From: Planctomycetota bacterium
GTDB taxonomy: Bacteria > Planctomycetota > Phycisphaerae > UBA1845 > CAIVHJ01
DNA length: 9,015 bases
Assembly (NCBI GenBank): GCA_022573485.1
Contig: JACZTW010000153.1
Coordinates: 1-9,015, forward strand
Direction: 5' to 3'
Each line of letters opens with the position of its first letter. Position 1 is the stretch's first letter. A program made the translations under genes and the position numbers. Below the pieces are notes generated by a model, which was given only the letters and a program-made list of their open reading frames with translations, searched no databases and had not been told where the DNA came from. Of this stretch, positions 1-6,158 are shown in pieces.

Positions 1-358
1 GGATCATGCTGAACAGCATTTTCTTGCACTCATCCACTAACGACAACGCCTCGGCAAGTTCACATTCTGGAAGGTTCATGATTTCGCGCATCAACAGCAA
101 TTGTGTGTCAAGTTCGCATGCGGACCCACGAGCGATCCAGAGGAATCTGATGTAGTCTTTTCTGGTCCCTCACCCATTGCCCTCGGCGATGTTGGACGGT
201 ATCGAAACACTCGTTTTCCGCAGTTGATGGCCTAATCCATACTTGTCTTCGCTCGGCAAGCGGGAAGCCAAAGCGAAGACAAGCTTGCAAAGCCGAAACG
301 CTTTCTGCCACACAATTAGATCTTTATAGTCCGCAATAGCTCCGACGGATCCACGCAT
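1..358 (-). pseudogene. Four-helix-bundle (S23-type) protein gene with in-frame TGA, partial
   Basis: The first 62 codons match the four-helix-bundle family first known from 23S rRNA intervening sequences: a YKDLIVWQKA start (residues 11-20), then LPSEDKYGLGHQLRKTS and SIPSNIAEG (52-60). At 170-172 the frame meets TGA exactly where family members continue after AEG-x-G. The same frame then stays open for 56 codons to the window edge and reads as the rest of the family (GTRKDYIRFL, then ACELDTQLLLMREI). A CGA to TGA change would explain this. The total of about 119 codons fits the usual length of roughly 120 residues. The ATG at 358 is chosen because the conserved start follows it closely. Other genes in the window use TGA as a normal stop, so readthrough is unlikely. 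Family function is poorly known. The 3' end lies outside the window. Confidence 0.82.
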
Positions 359-373
359 TTCTAGTGAACTCCC

Positions 374-415
374 GGTCCCTGTTCCCTGTTCCCTGTTCCC
401 TGTTCCCTGTTCCCT
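374..415. repeat. Tandem heptamer GTTCCCT, five exact copies plus one variant
   Basis: Positions 381-415 are five exact copies of GTTCCCT; 374-380 (GGTCCCT) is a sixth with one change. On the minus strand the unit reads AGGGAAC. The array sits between the stop of the ychF-like gene (421) and the start of the four-helix-bundle gene (358). It falls within the likely leader of the latter, if that gene is transcribed from just upstream. Arrays of this kind can change copy number by slippage. Confidence 0.95.
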
Positions 416-420
416 GACTT

Positions 421-1488
421 CTACACGTTAAACTTGAAGTTAATGATATCCCCATCCTGCACGATGTAGCCTTTGCCCTCTTGCCGCAGTTTGCCGGCGG
501 CTTTGACGGCCTTCATGTCGCCGCCGGCGGCGACGAAATCGTCGTAGTGGACGGTCTCCGCTTTGATGAATCCCCTGGCGATGTCGCTGTGGATCTTGCC
601 GGCGGCCTCAACGGCGTCACTGCCTTTCTTGATCGGCCAGGCATGAACTTCCGGATCACCGCAGGTCAGAAAGGAAATCAGGCCCACCGCAGAGTAGCAC
701 GTCTGAATGAGCCGATCCCGAGCCGGCGTGCCGATGCCGAGATCTTCGAGGAAAGCAGACTGATCTTCCTCTGTATCGAGTTCGGCGATCTGTGCTTCGG
801 CCTCGGCGCAGACGTTGATCATGCCGCGGGCGTGCTCGTATCGAAGCGTCGGCTCTGATTGAGCTTTATCTTCCGAGACGTTGGCGACCACCACCAGCGG
901 CTTCTCGGTCAGGAATGCGAAGCTGCGCAGCAGCGCTTCATCTTCGTGCTCCAGGACCGTCGACAGGGGTTTGAGTTCCTCAAGTGCCTCTTGACAGCGC
1001 TGCAGCAAGGCCAACTCGTGCTTCTCTTGTTCGTGGCTCTTGGAGGGCTTCTTCAGCGACTTTTCCAATCGCGCCATGCGGGTCATCACCGTTTCGAGGT
1101 CGGCGAAGATGAAGTCATCGTTCAGTGAGGCTAAATCGCCCGCTGCGTCAACTCGGTTACGATGCTTGGCGACCTTGTCGCTCTCGAAATCCCGCACCAC
1201 CGCCACCAGCGCATCGCACAGCCGAATGTTCGGCAGGTGTTTGCGATACTGCTCTTTGCCGTGATCGTCGCTGCTGCTGATGCCGGGGAAGTCGCACACA
1301 TCAACGGTCGCATAGGTGACCTTCTTGGGTTGGTAGATTTCGGCGAGGTAATCGATGCGCTCGTCCGGCACGACGATCGACGCGGTGTGTTCCTGAAAGG
1401 CCGCGGCGGGATCGATTGTTTTCCCGGTAAGCGCAGCGAACAGCATGCTCTTTCCGGATTGCGGCGGACCAATGAGGCCGACGATCAT
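421..1488 (-). CDS. ychF: YchF/OLA1-like P-loop ATPase with C-terminal TGS domain (divergent)
   Basis: A 355-aa cytoplasmic P-loop protein of the TRAFAC/HAS-GTPase class, close to the usual YchF length of about 363. Visible motifs are: Walker A GPPQSGKS (residues 7-14); a DxxG box DFPGI (66-70) with a hydrophobic residue after the Gly, as expected for HAS proteins; and NVSE (203-206), the NxxE form of G4 that lets YchF prefer ATP. A charged helical, probably coiled-coil insert covers about 125-185. The C-terminal TGS/DUF933 domain is strongly YchF-like (AWPIKKGS, AAGKIHSDIARGFIKAE, YIVQDGDIINFKFNV). The N-terminal half lacks the usual NVGKST and AGLVKGA signatures, so this may be a lineage paralogue. 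YchF proteins bind ribosomes and affect translation and stress responses. The ATG at 1488 is preferred over the upstream in-frame start at 1542 because AGGAG lies 7 nt before it and the fold begins there (MIVGLIG). Confidence 0.85.
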   Translation of the reverse strand: MIVGLIGPPQSGKSMLFAALTGKTIDPAAAFQEHTASIVVPDERIDYLAEIYQPKKVTYATVDVCDFPGISSSDDHGKEQYRKHLPNIRLCDALVAVVRDFESDKVAKHRNRVDAAGDLASLNDDFIFADLETVMTRMARLEKSLKKPSKSHEQEKHELALLQRCQEALEELKPLSTVLEHEDEALLRSFAFLTEKPLVVVANVSEDKAQSEPTLRYEHARGMINVCAEAEAQIAELDTEEDQSAFLEDLGIGTPARDRLIQTCYSAVGLISFLTCGDPEVHAWPIKKGSDAVEAAGKIHSDIARGFIKAETVHYDDFVAAGGDMKAVKAAGKLRQEGKGYIVQDGDIINFKFNV

Positions 1489-1733
1489 GTTCGTGCTCCT
1501 CGGGCGATCATGGCCCGCCATCCTACCCCGCCCACGCGCCAAACTGAAGCCCTGCGAGTTTCTCGGACGGCTGCGAATGGTCCGATAAGGGCCGACGCCG
1601 CCCGGAGCGGCAGCCGGGCCGTGGATCGAAGCCGGCGGCTTCCGGCACTCAAACGAGCAGCTTCGCTAAACACAGAGTCGGGGCAGATCCGCCGATAGGG
1701 ATACTGGATCATGTTTGACGGAGTGGGTTCCTC
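1489..1733. other. Divergent intergenic region with two hairpin-forming sequences
   Basis: The 245 bases between two divergent starts must hold promoters for both, but no convincing -35/-10 pair was found. Two perfect short inverted repeats lie side by side: GCCCGG / CCGGGC (1600-1605 and 1614-1619, 8-nt loop) and GAAGCC / GGCTTC (1628-1633 and 1637-1642, 3-nt loop). Neither is followed by a T-run on either strand. Open frames across this stretch look like chance extensions in GC-rich DNA. Confidence 0.4.
1496..1500 (-). promoter_or_regulatory. Ribosome binding site AGGAG fixing the ychF start
   Basis: The minus strand reads AGGAG, a 7-nt spacer, then ATG at 1488. This places the start at the beginning of the P-loop strand and excludes the 18 extra residues of the longer open frame. 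Confidence 0.65.
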
Positions 1734-3086
1734 ATGAACGACTGGATGGATGCAGAACAACGAATCGAGCGGGCCCAGCAGCTTTGCGAATCGCGGTGCT
1801 GGGAAGAGGCCCTCGAGCAAATCGACCGGGCCCTGGAAATCAATCCGTCCAATTCGTCCTGGTGGTCCAGCAAAGGATTCCTTCTGGATCACCTCGAGCG
1901 CTACGAAGCCGCCATCACAGCCTACGAGCGGGCCCTGGAGCATGATCCGGATGATCGTGAACTCCTGTCCGCGCTGGGGCTGGATTGCGTCCGCACGGGC
2001 CAGTTGTTGCGGGCGATCGACATTTTCGACCGCGTTCAGCAGATCGATCCCGGCTATGAGCCGGCCTATTGCCATCGCATCATGATGTATGCCGAACTCG
2101 GCGATCATGACTTGGCAGAGGAAATGTTCTACTTGGCCCAGCAGATCGACGAGCACTGCCCGCACTGCTTCTGGCATCTGGGCTGCTCGCTGTGGGTGCG
2201 CGATGACGTGCAACGCGCCATTTGGTGCTGGCAACGGCTGCTCGAGATCGAACCCAACTATCGCGGCGCGCGGAGACGCCTCGCGGAAGCCTACCGCCGC
2301 CTGGGCGAAATCCGGCTGGCGCAGGACTACTATCTCGCGGAGTATCGCGATGACGCCGGCAATGTCGGATTGCTGCTCGAACTCGGCAGTCTGCATCTGG
2401 AGAACGGACGTACGGAGGACGCGCTGATGAAGTTCGGTCAGGCGCTCGAGCTGGATCCGCACCACGCTCGGGCGATGGAGATGCTTGGCGATACACACAG
2501 CCATGCCGGAGAGGCGGATCGGGCACTGGAGCTTTACCGCAGTGCATTGCAAATCGATGACACCCTGCCGGGCCTGCACTATAAGCTCGGCGCCAAGCTG
2601 ATGCGCTTGGGTTGCTTCGAGGATGCCCGTGAGTCGCTGGCCGCGGCGCTGGACATACATCCCGCCGACACCGACGCGCTGATGGCAGCGGGGAATTGCG
2701 CCCTTGAGCTCAGCCGGACGGACGAAGCTCAAGAAAGATTTGAAGAACTCATCGCCATCGACGACTGTCTGCCGGGCGCCTACCACAATCTCGGCGTTTG
2801 TCACTTCTTGCAGGACAATTACGAGGAAGGCATGAAGCAGTGTGAACTGGCGCTGGAGTTGAAGGGCGATTACGGCATGGCCCGCCAGAAGCTGGTCCTC
2901 GCCAACGTCCACCTCGGTCGCTGGGCCGAGGCCAAACGCCTGTTGACCGAATCCCTGAACGTCATTCCCGGCGACCCGGCCCTGCTGGAACTCAAACGCA
3001 CCTGGAAATACCGCCGTCTGGCCATCTGGGCCAAAACGCTCACCCGAAGCATCCAGGGTTTGGTCGATCGAAGACGAAGCTGTTAA
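1734..3086 (+). CDS. TPR protein of twelve contiguous 34-residue repeats
   Basis: A 450-aa protein with no signal peptide or membrane segment, so probably cytoplasmic. Residues 7-414 divide into TPR units. From residue 41 on, eleven follow in exact 34-residue register (41-74, 75-108 and so on to 381-414), after a first unit at about 7-40. The TPR pattern recurs throughout: Gly/Ala at position 8, Ala at 20, and a terminal aL.i.P motif, for example ALEINPSN, ALEHDPDD and ALELDPHH. Unit six (177-210) is the most degenerate. A basic 36-residue tail (415-450, KYRRL and DRRRSC) follows. TPR solenoids are protein-binding scaffolds; the partner cannot be read from the sequence. The ATG at 1734 is chosen because unit one begins directly after it; the upstream GGAG is about 11 nt away, a rather long spacing. 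It is divergent from ychF. Confidence 0.9.
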   Translation: MNDWMDAEQRIERAQQLCESRCWEEALEQIDRALEINPSNSSWWSSKGFLLDHLERYEAAITAYERALEHDPDDRELLSALGLDCVRTGQLLRAIDIFDRVQQIDPGYEPAYCHRIMMYAELGDHDLAEEMFYLAQQIDEHCPHCFWHLGCSLWVRDDVQRAIWCWQRLLEIEPNYRGARRRLAEAYRRLGEIRLAQDYYLAEYRDDAGNVGLLLELGSLHLENGRTEDALMKFGQALELDPHHARAMEMLGDTHSHAGEADRALELYRSALQIDDTLPGLHYKLGAKLMRLGCFEDARESLAAALDIHPADTDALMAAGNCALELSRTDEAQERFEELIAIDDCLPGAYHNLGVCHFLQDNYEEGMKQCELALELKGDYGMARQKLVLANVHLGRWAEAKRLLTESLNVIPGDPALLELKRTWKYRRLAIWAKTLTRSIQGLVDRRRSC

Positions 3087-3214
3087 TTTCCAGTCATTTC
3101 CGTTATTTTCCAGGCTGCAATTGTGGCCCGCAGGGAGGTTTTCCTGCAACTCAGACATTTGGCGGTCGCTATAAATAGGTGATGACACTGTAGATACGTG
3201 GTGTGGAGGTTTTG
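3087..3214. other. Intergenic stretch with three decamers, a hairpin and a possible -10
   Basis: Just after the TPR stop there are three imperfect decamers sharing a TTTCC core in exact 10-nt steps (3087-3116). GCAGG / CCTGC at 3130-3147 can form a hairpin, but no T-run follows, so it is a weak terminator candidate. TATAAAT at 3170-3176 resembles a -10 box about 40 nt before the next gene, but no good -35 lies 16-18 nt upstream. Confidence 0.3.
3205..3209 (+). promoter_or_regulatory. Ribosome binding site GGAGG deciding the 3215 start
   Basis: GGAGG is followed by a 5-nt spacer and ATG at 3215. The in-frame GTG at 3203 overlaps this site and would put extra residues before a clean signal peptide, so it is rejected. 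Confidence 0.75.
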
Positions 3215-4339
3215 ATGTCCAAGCAACTGCTCACGATTAGTCTCTTCCTGACGCTGAGTTTTCCAGGCCAGGCCTGGGCTCAGGATTCCAAGAAGGATCC
3301 CAACGAAATCGAGCGCACTCGAGGCCTGTGGGATCCGCAGACCATGATGAAGCAGGCCAGCGACGGGATTGCCAAGCACTACCGACTCAGCGAGGAGCAA
3401 AAGGAATTCACTTCCAAGCTCCTGGCCGAGCGAGTCACCAAGTTTCTGAGCAAGCACAACAAGAACCTCTGGCCGTTGTTGATGGAACTCACTCAACAGC
3501 AAATGTCCGGCAAGGAGCCGTCCAAGGAAGCAGCCAAACGAATCGCGGACATGGGTTCTCCCATCTTCGAAGACGCCCGCGCGGAAATCATGCGCGGCCA
3601 GGACGAGTTTCGCAAGATCCTCACCGATCAGCAAAAGAAGATTCACGACCGTGACTTGAAGCAACTCGATCACCAGTTCAAGCAGATTGATAAACGATTC
3701 CAAGACTGGAAATCCGGCAAAGTAAGCGGCCGGCATCCCTTGTACAAAATGAACATCGGCCCCGGGCAGGGGCAACAGATTGTGCCGAACCCGGGACGCC
3801 GCGCCAATACGCCCGTGGCCAAGTGGGAGCGATACGTTCGGCGGTTCAACATCGACTATCGCCTCGACGATACGCAGCAGCGCTCCACGGGGGCCGTCTT
3901 GCAGGATCTCAAGGATCATGCCGGCCAGTATCGCAAGACCCACTACAAGGAACTTGTCGAGGCGGACGAGCTGGTCCGCGACGCACAAATGGCCAAACCC
4001 TTTGACAAGAAGAGCCTCGACACGGCCAAGAGAATCCGCTACCTGCGCAACAAGCCCTTCGACGACTGGTTCGAAGAACTGAAGAGCCGCCTCGAACAAG
4101 TCCCGACGGAGAAGCAGCGCGCTGCTTTCTACGTCCGCAATCCTCAGTTGAAGCCCAAGGACGCCGACGAGCCGGCCCCCGCCGCACCGGCCAAGACCGA
4201 AAAGCAGCCGTCCAAGCCGACCCCATCAACGGATTCTGATAAGAAGGCACCATCCAAGAAGCCCATCGAAACGAAACAGCCGCCATCGCCGAAACTACCG
4301 GGCGACAAGGGCAAACCCAAGCCCTCAGCCCCCCGCTGA
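3215..4339 (+). CDS. Exported helical protein with two Spy/CpxP-like half-modules and Pro/Lys-rich tail
   Basis: A 374-aa protein, not recognised as a named gene. Residues 1-22 form a signal peptide (Lys3, hydrophobic core, AWA before Gln23), so the mature protein is exported. The body is charged and mostly helical. Two stretches share a layout: Y56-RLSEEQ to L136-TDQQ, and Y215-RLDDTQ to V296-PTEKQ. Each has a YRL-x3-Q opening and a closing (L/P)TxxQ-like element 80 to 81 residues later. LTxxQ elements mark the Spy/CpxP family of periplasmic chaperones and stress sensors, so a distant relation is possible but unproven. A Gly/Pro linker (about 180-200, PGQGQQ and NPGRR) separates the halves. 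Residues 315-374 are a low-complexity Pro/Ala/Lys tail, probably disordered. Function unknown. Confidence 0.8.
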   Translation: MSKQLLTISLFLTLSFPGQAWAQDSKKDPNEIERTRGLWDPQTMMKQASDGIAKHYRLSEEQKEFTSKLLAERVTKFLSKHNKNLWPLLMELTQQQMSGKEPSKEAAKRIADMGSPIFEDARAEIMRGQDEFRKILTDQQKKIHDRDLKQLDHQFKQIDKRFQDWKSGKVSGRHPLYKMNIGPGQGQQIVPNPGRRANTPVAKWERYVRRFNIDYRLDDTQQRSTGAVLQDLKDHAGQYRKTHYKELVEADELVRDAQMAKPFDKKSLDTAKRIRYLRNKPFDDWFEELKSRLEQVPTEKQRAAFYVRNPQLKPKDADEPAPAAPAKTEKQPSKPTPSTDSDKKAPSKKPIETKQPPSPKLPGDKGKPKPSAPR

Positions 4340-4461
4340 GTAAGACCGACACGGGCGCCGGCATTCTCCGCCGAGGCCGATCCGCCACCCCACCGCAAGC
4401 GGGGCTGGGCGGGATGACGTACCGCCGATGCCAGCACGCGCCGAGTTATCGGAACTTGTAT

Positions 4462-4490
4462 TTGCCCACGCCGGTCGGGAAACCTAGAAT
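4462..4490 (+). promoter_or_regulatory. Sigma-70-type promoter candidate for the 170-aa gene
   Basis: TTGCCC (4462-4467, 4 of 6 matching TTGACA), a 17-nt spacer and TAGAAT (4485-4490, 5 of 6 matching TATAAT). It would start transcription near 4497 and give a leader of about 50 nt before GTG 4550. This is the best promoter-like pair on the plus strand of the window, but it is judged by eye only. Confidence 0.45.
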
Positions 4491-4535
4491 CTAAGTAAGG
4501 AATCGAATCTGTCCCAGTACTGTCGATTCCCTTGC

Positions 4536-4541
4536 GGGAGG
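4536..4541 (+). promoter_or_regulatory. Ribosome binding site GGGAGG deciding the GTG 4550 start
   Basis: GGGAGG is followed by an 8-nt spacer and GTG at 4550. The alternative TTG at 4532 and GTG at 4541 overlap or touch this site and have no site of their own. Confidence 0.6.
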
Positions 4542-4549
4542 TGAGATCG

Positions 4550-5062
4550 GTGACCGCGGAAATCCCGGGCAACCACCCACTCCGGCGCTTCTTCGCCGGC
4601 ACTGTCGAGGACGTCTTCTACACACAGCTCGGCATCTGCGCGCCGGACCTGATCGACTACCTCACCCACTTGCTGACCGATTTCATCCACATTCGCGACA
4701 TCTACCCGCTCCGCAGCGCCGGCGGCGATATGCTCAAGACCGTCTCGGACATGGTCACCAAGGCCTACGTCGGCGAGAACATCACCGAGGAGCGCCGCCA
4801 GCGCCTGGTCCACCTGCACGTCGGCAACTACACACTCTATTGGACCGGCCTGTTCCCCGAGGGCTTAGGCGCTTGCAAGGGGCCTAAAGACTACTTCCTC
4901 GACTATTGCGAGCAGGGCAAGGAGTCCTACTCTATTGCCTCCCGGCTCAGTCGCGATGACGACTTCCCGCCCGCACCACTGCTGCGGCGGCTGAGCAACC
5001 ACTTCGAGGACTGCGTCTACGGCCTGACCCTCGCCCGCCGAGCCTGGGAATCCCGCGACTAA
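4550..5062 (+). CDS. Conserved hypothetical protein, about 170 aa
   Basis: A 170-aa soluble protein with no signal peptide or membrane segment. It reads as a compact, mainly helical domain. Stretches that look conserved are FFAGTVEDVFYTQLGI (14-29), the aromatic block HVGNYTLYWTGLFPE (90-104), DYCEQGKESYSIAS (118-131) and the C-terminal HFEDCVYGL (151-159). From memory, similar proteins without known function occur in Planctomycetota and Acidobacteria; no domain name can be given with confidence. Three cysteines (30, 120, 155) and two histidines (88, 90) fall in or near these blocks, but no clear metal-site spacing is seen. The start is GTG 4550, set by the ribosome binding site. A promoter candidate lies upstream and a strong hairpin follows 17 nt after the stop, which suggests its own transcription unit. 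Confidence 0.82.
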   Translation: MTAEIPGNHPLRRFFAGTVEDVFYTQLGICAPDLIDYLTHLLTDFIHIRDIYPLRSAGGDMLKTVSDMVTKAYVGENITEERRQRLVHLHVGNYTLYWTGLFPEGLGACKGPKDYFLDYCEQGKESYSIASRLSRDDDFPPAPLLRRLSNHFEDCVYGLTLARRAWESRD

Positions 5063-5079
5063 ACCCGCGCCTTATTGAG

Positions 5080-5099
5080 CCGTGGCCTTCAGGCCACGG
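5080..5099. repeat. Perfect inverted repeat CCGTGGCC / GGCCACGG
   Basis: An 8-bp perfect stem with a TTCA loop lies 17 nt after the stop of the 170-aa gene. It could help end transcription, but no T-run follows on the plus strand. A second, smaller hairpin lies nearby (ACCC / GGGT, 5133-5144, loop TGAA). The two hairpins contain the same octamer in opposite orientation (CCTTCAGG at 5086-5093, CCTGAAGG at 5135-5142), which hints at one folded or dispersed element. The rest of 5063-5268 shows nothing further that can be supported. Confidence 0.7.
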
Positions 5100-5253
5100 A
5101 CCGGCGCCACGAGCAGCTCGCCGCACGTTCGCACCCTGAAGGGTCCGGCTCAGGGCTGCGCTTCACATAACGCTCGCTTCATGTGCCCGATAACCTCCTC
5201 GTATTGCGACACGCTCCCTGCCGAATCGTAGACTTGTGAGTCACAACCTCTGT

Positions 5254-5262
5254 GAGGGGGAG
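5254..5262 (+). promoter_or_regulatory. Ribosome binding site GAGGGGGAG deciding the 5269 start
   Basis: A strong purine-rich site followed by a 6-nt spacer and ATG ATG at 5269/5272. It rules out the in-frame GTG at 5236, whose extra codons would be translated from the site itself. Confidence 0.7.
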
Positions 5263-5268
5263 CTTCCA

Positions 5269-5736
5269 ATGATGACCAAGCATTCGACTCGGATCGGCGA
5301 CATCCTGCGGGAAATGGATGTCTTGACCACGGTGGACATCACGCGCATCCTGCTGGAGCAGAAACGCACCAGCGAGCGCTTCGGCCAAATCGCCATTCGC
5401 TGGAGCCTGGCCACCGAGGAGCAAATCAACGAAGCCTGGGCTCGACAACTGGTGGCGGAGCGCCGCAGCATCGACCTGGACGACTTCGGAGTTGATCCGC
5501 AGGCCCTCAAGACGCTCACGCCCGAGCAAGCCCACGAATTCCGGGCCATGCCCGTGCGTTGCTGGGGATCGCACCTCGTCGTCGCGTTGGTCAGCATGCC
5601 GCTCGATTGCCAAATCCTCCGCGACATCGGCGACGCCTGTGGCATGGACCATGTGTACCCATGCTACTGCTCGCGCGAGCAGCTCCAGCGCTACCTCGAT
5701 CGCTACCACCCACTGCCCACCGAAGCCACCGCGTGA
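5269..5736 (+). CDS. Stand-alone MshEN / GspE-PilB N-terminal domain protein
   Basis: A 155-aa soluble protein matching the N-terminal domain of type II secretion/type IV pilus ATPases (T2SSE_N, MshEN) along its whole length, with no N2 or ATPase domain. Two 24-residue motifs (8-31, RIGDIL to LLEQ; 37-60, RFGQIA to WARQ) are separated by exactly five residues (KRTSE), the spacing known for c-di-GMP-binding MshEN. The rest (61-150) is the usual second subdomain: IDLDDFGVDPQAL, LTPEQAHEFRAMPV, LVVALVSMPLD, and REQLQRYLDRY. The leading Arg and Gly of each motif are kept, but the later Gly of the RLGxxLVxxG pattern is Asp17 in the first and Ser46 in the second, so ligand binding is uncertain. It may be a free-standing c-di-GMP sensor or adapter. 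No pilus or secretion gene is in the window. The stop codon lies in the first unit of a heptamer array. Confidence 0.83.
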   Translation: MMTKHSTRIGDILREMDVLTTVDITRILLEQKRTSERFGQIAIRWSLATEEQINEAWARQLVAERRSIDLDDFGVDPQALKTLTPEQAHEFRAMPVRCWGSHLVVALVSMPLDCQILRDIGDACGMDHVYPCYCSREQLQRYLDRYHPLPTEATA

Positions 5737-5822
5737 TTCGGGGTTCGTGATTCGTGGTTCGCGGTCCGTGATTCGTGACTCGCCTGCGGTGAGCCTGAGC
5801 CGTGCTTCGTGCCTCGTGGTTC
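5733..5822. repeat. Heptamer arrays, consensus GTGATTC
   Basis: Seven consecutive 7-bp units with consensus GTGATTC occupy 5733-5781; units 1, 3 and 6 are exact and the rest have one or more changes. After 20 unrelated bases, three more units of the same type (GTGCTTC, GTGCCTC, GTGGTTC) lie at 5802-5822, out of register with the first run. The TGA stop of the preceding gene is part of the first unit. Confidence 0.85.
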
Positions 5823-5853
5823 GCCCGCAGAAGGCGTCCTGAACGCGCCTTCC

Positions 5854-5895
5854 AATCTGAATTCCGCAATCCGCAATCCGAAGTCCGAAATTCCC
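5854..5895. repeat. Heptamer array, consensus AATCCGC (copy 1)
   Basis: Six 7-bp units in register: AATCTGA, ATTCCGC, AATCCGC, AATCCGA, AGTCCGA, AATTCCC. The array is preceded by CCTTCCA, as is the related array at 6159-6214, so the two look like diverged copies of one unit including its left flank. Confidence 0.85.
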
Positions 5896-5930
5896 CCGCG
5901 CTCCCCTTCGGGTCGCCGCTAAACACGTTT

Positions 5931-5965
5931 ACTGACAACTGACAACTGACGACTGACCACTGTCA
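5931..5965. repeat. Heptamer array, consensus ACTGACA
   Basis: Five 7-bp units in register: two exact ACTGACA, then ACTGACG, ACTGACC and ACTGTCA. It lies 35 bases after the first AATCCGC array and has an unrelated consensus. Confidence 0.9.
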
Positions 5966-6158
5966 ACTTCCTGTATTGCGAATTCCGCACTCCATCCCCT
6001 TTTGTCCTTCGTACCTCGTCCTTTCGATCCCTTCTCGTTGCAGGCCTTCGGCTTAAATGCGAAATGGCTTTGTTCGGCCACTGGGGTTGTTCGTGACTGA
6101 TGCCGAGTCTCTGGTGGCCGGCCGTTCGCCCGCCGACGGCGTATCGAGCGGCCCTTCC

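Larger units (their letters stand above)
4340..4549. other. Intergenic region upstream of the 170-aa gene
   Basis: The first 120 bases are GC-rich, with several short self-complementary stretches but no hairpin plus T-run. The second half is less GC-rich and carries the promoter candidate at 4462-4490 and the ribosome binding site for the next gene. No small open frame with protein-like features was seen. Confidence 0.4.

Noticed and set aside
170..172. TGA in the four-helix-bundle gene as a recoded sense codon
   Set aside because: TGA ends two well-supported genes here (at 4339 and 5736), and there is no sign of a selenocysteine element; a nonsense change is simpler.
481..1128. Plus-strand open frames opposite ychF
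   Set aside because: GC-rich shadows of a well-supported minus-strand gene; no family resemblance.
3170..3176. TATAAAT as a full promoter for the exported protein gene
   Set aside because: No acceptable -35 sequence lies 16-18 bases upstream; it is kept only as a note.
1485..3188. A 567-residue minus-strand open frame opposite the TPR gene
   Set aside because: A long shadow produced by codon bias. The plus strand carries twelve in-register TPR units, which cannot be chance.
3083..4099. A 338-residue minus-strand open frame opposite the exported protein
   Set aside because: Leu/Val-rich reverse translation of a Lys/Gln/Glu-rich gene that has its own signal peptide and ribosome binding site on the plus strand.
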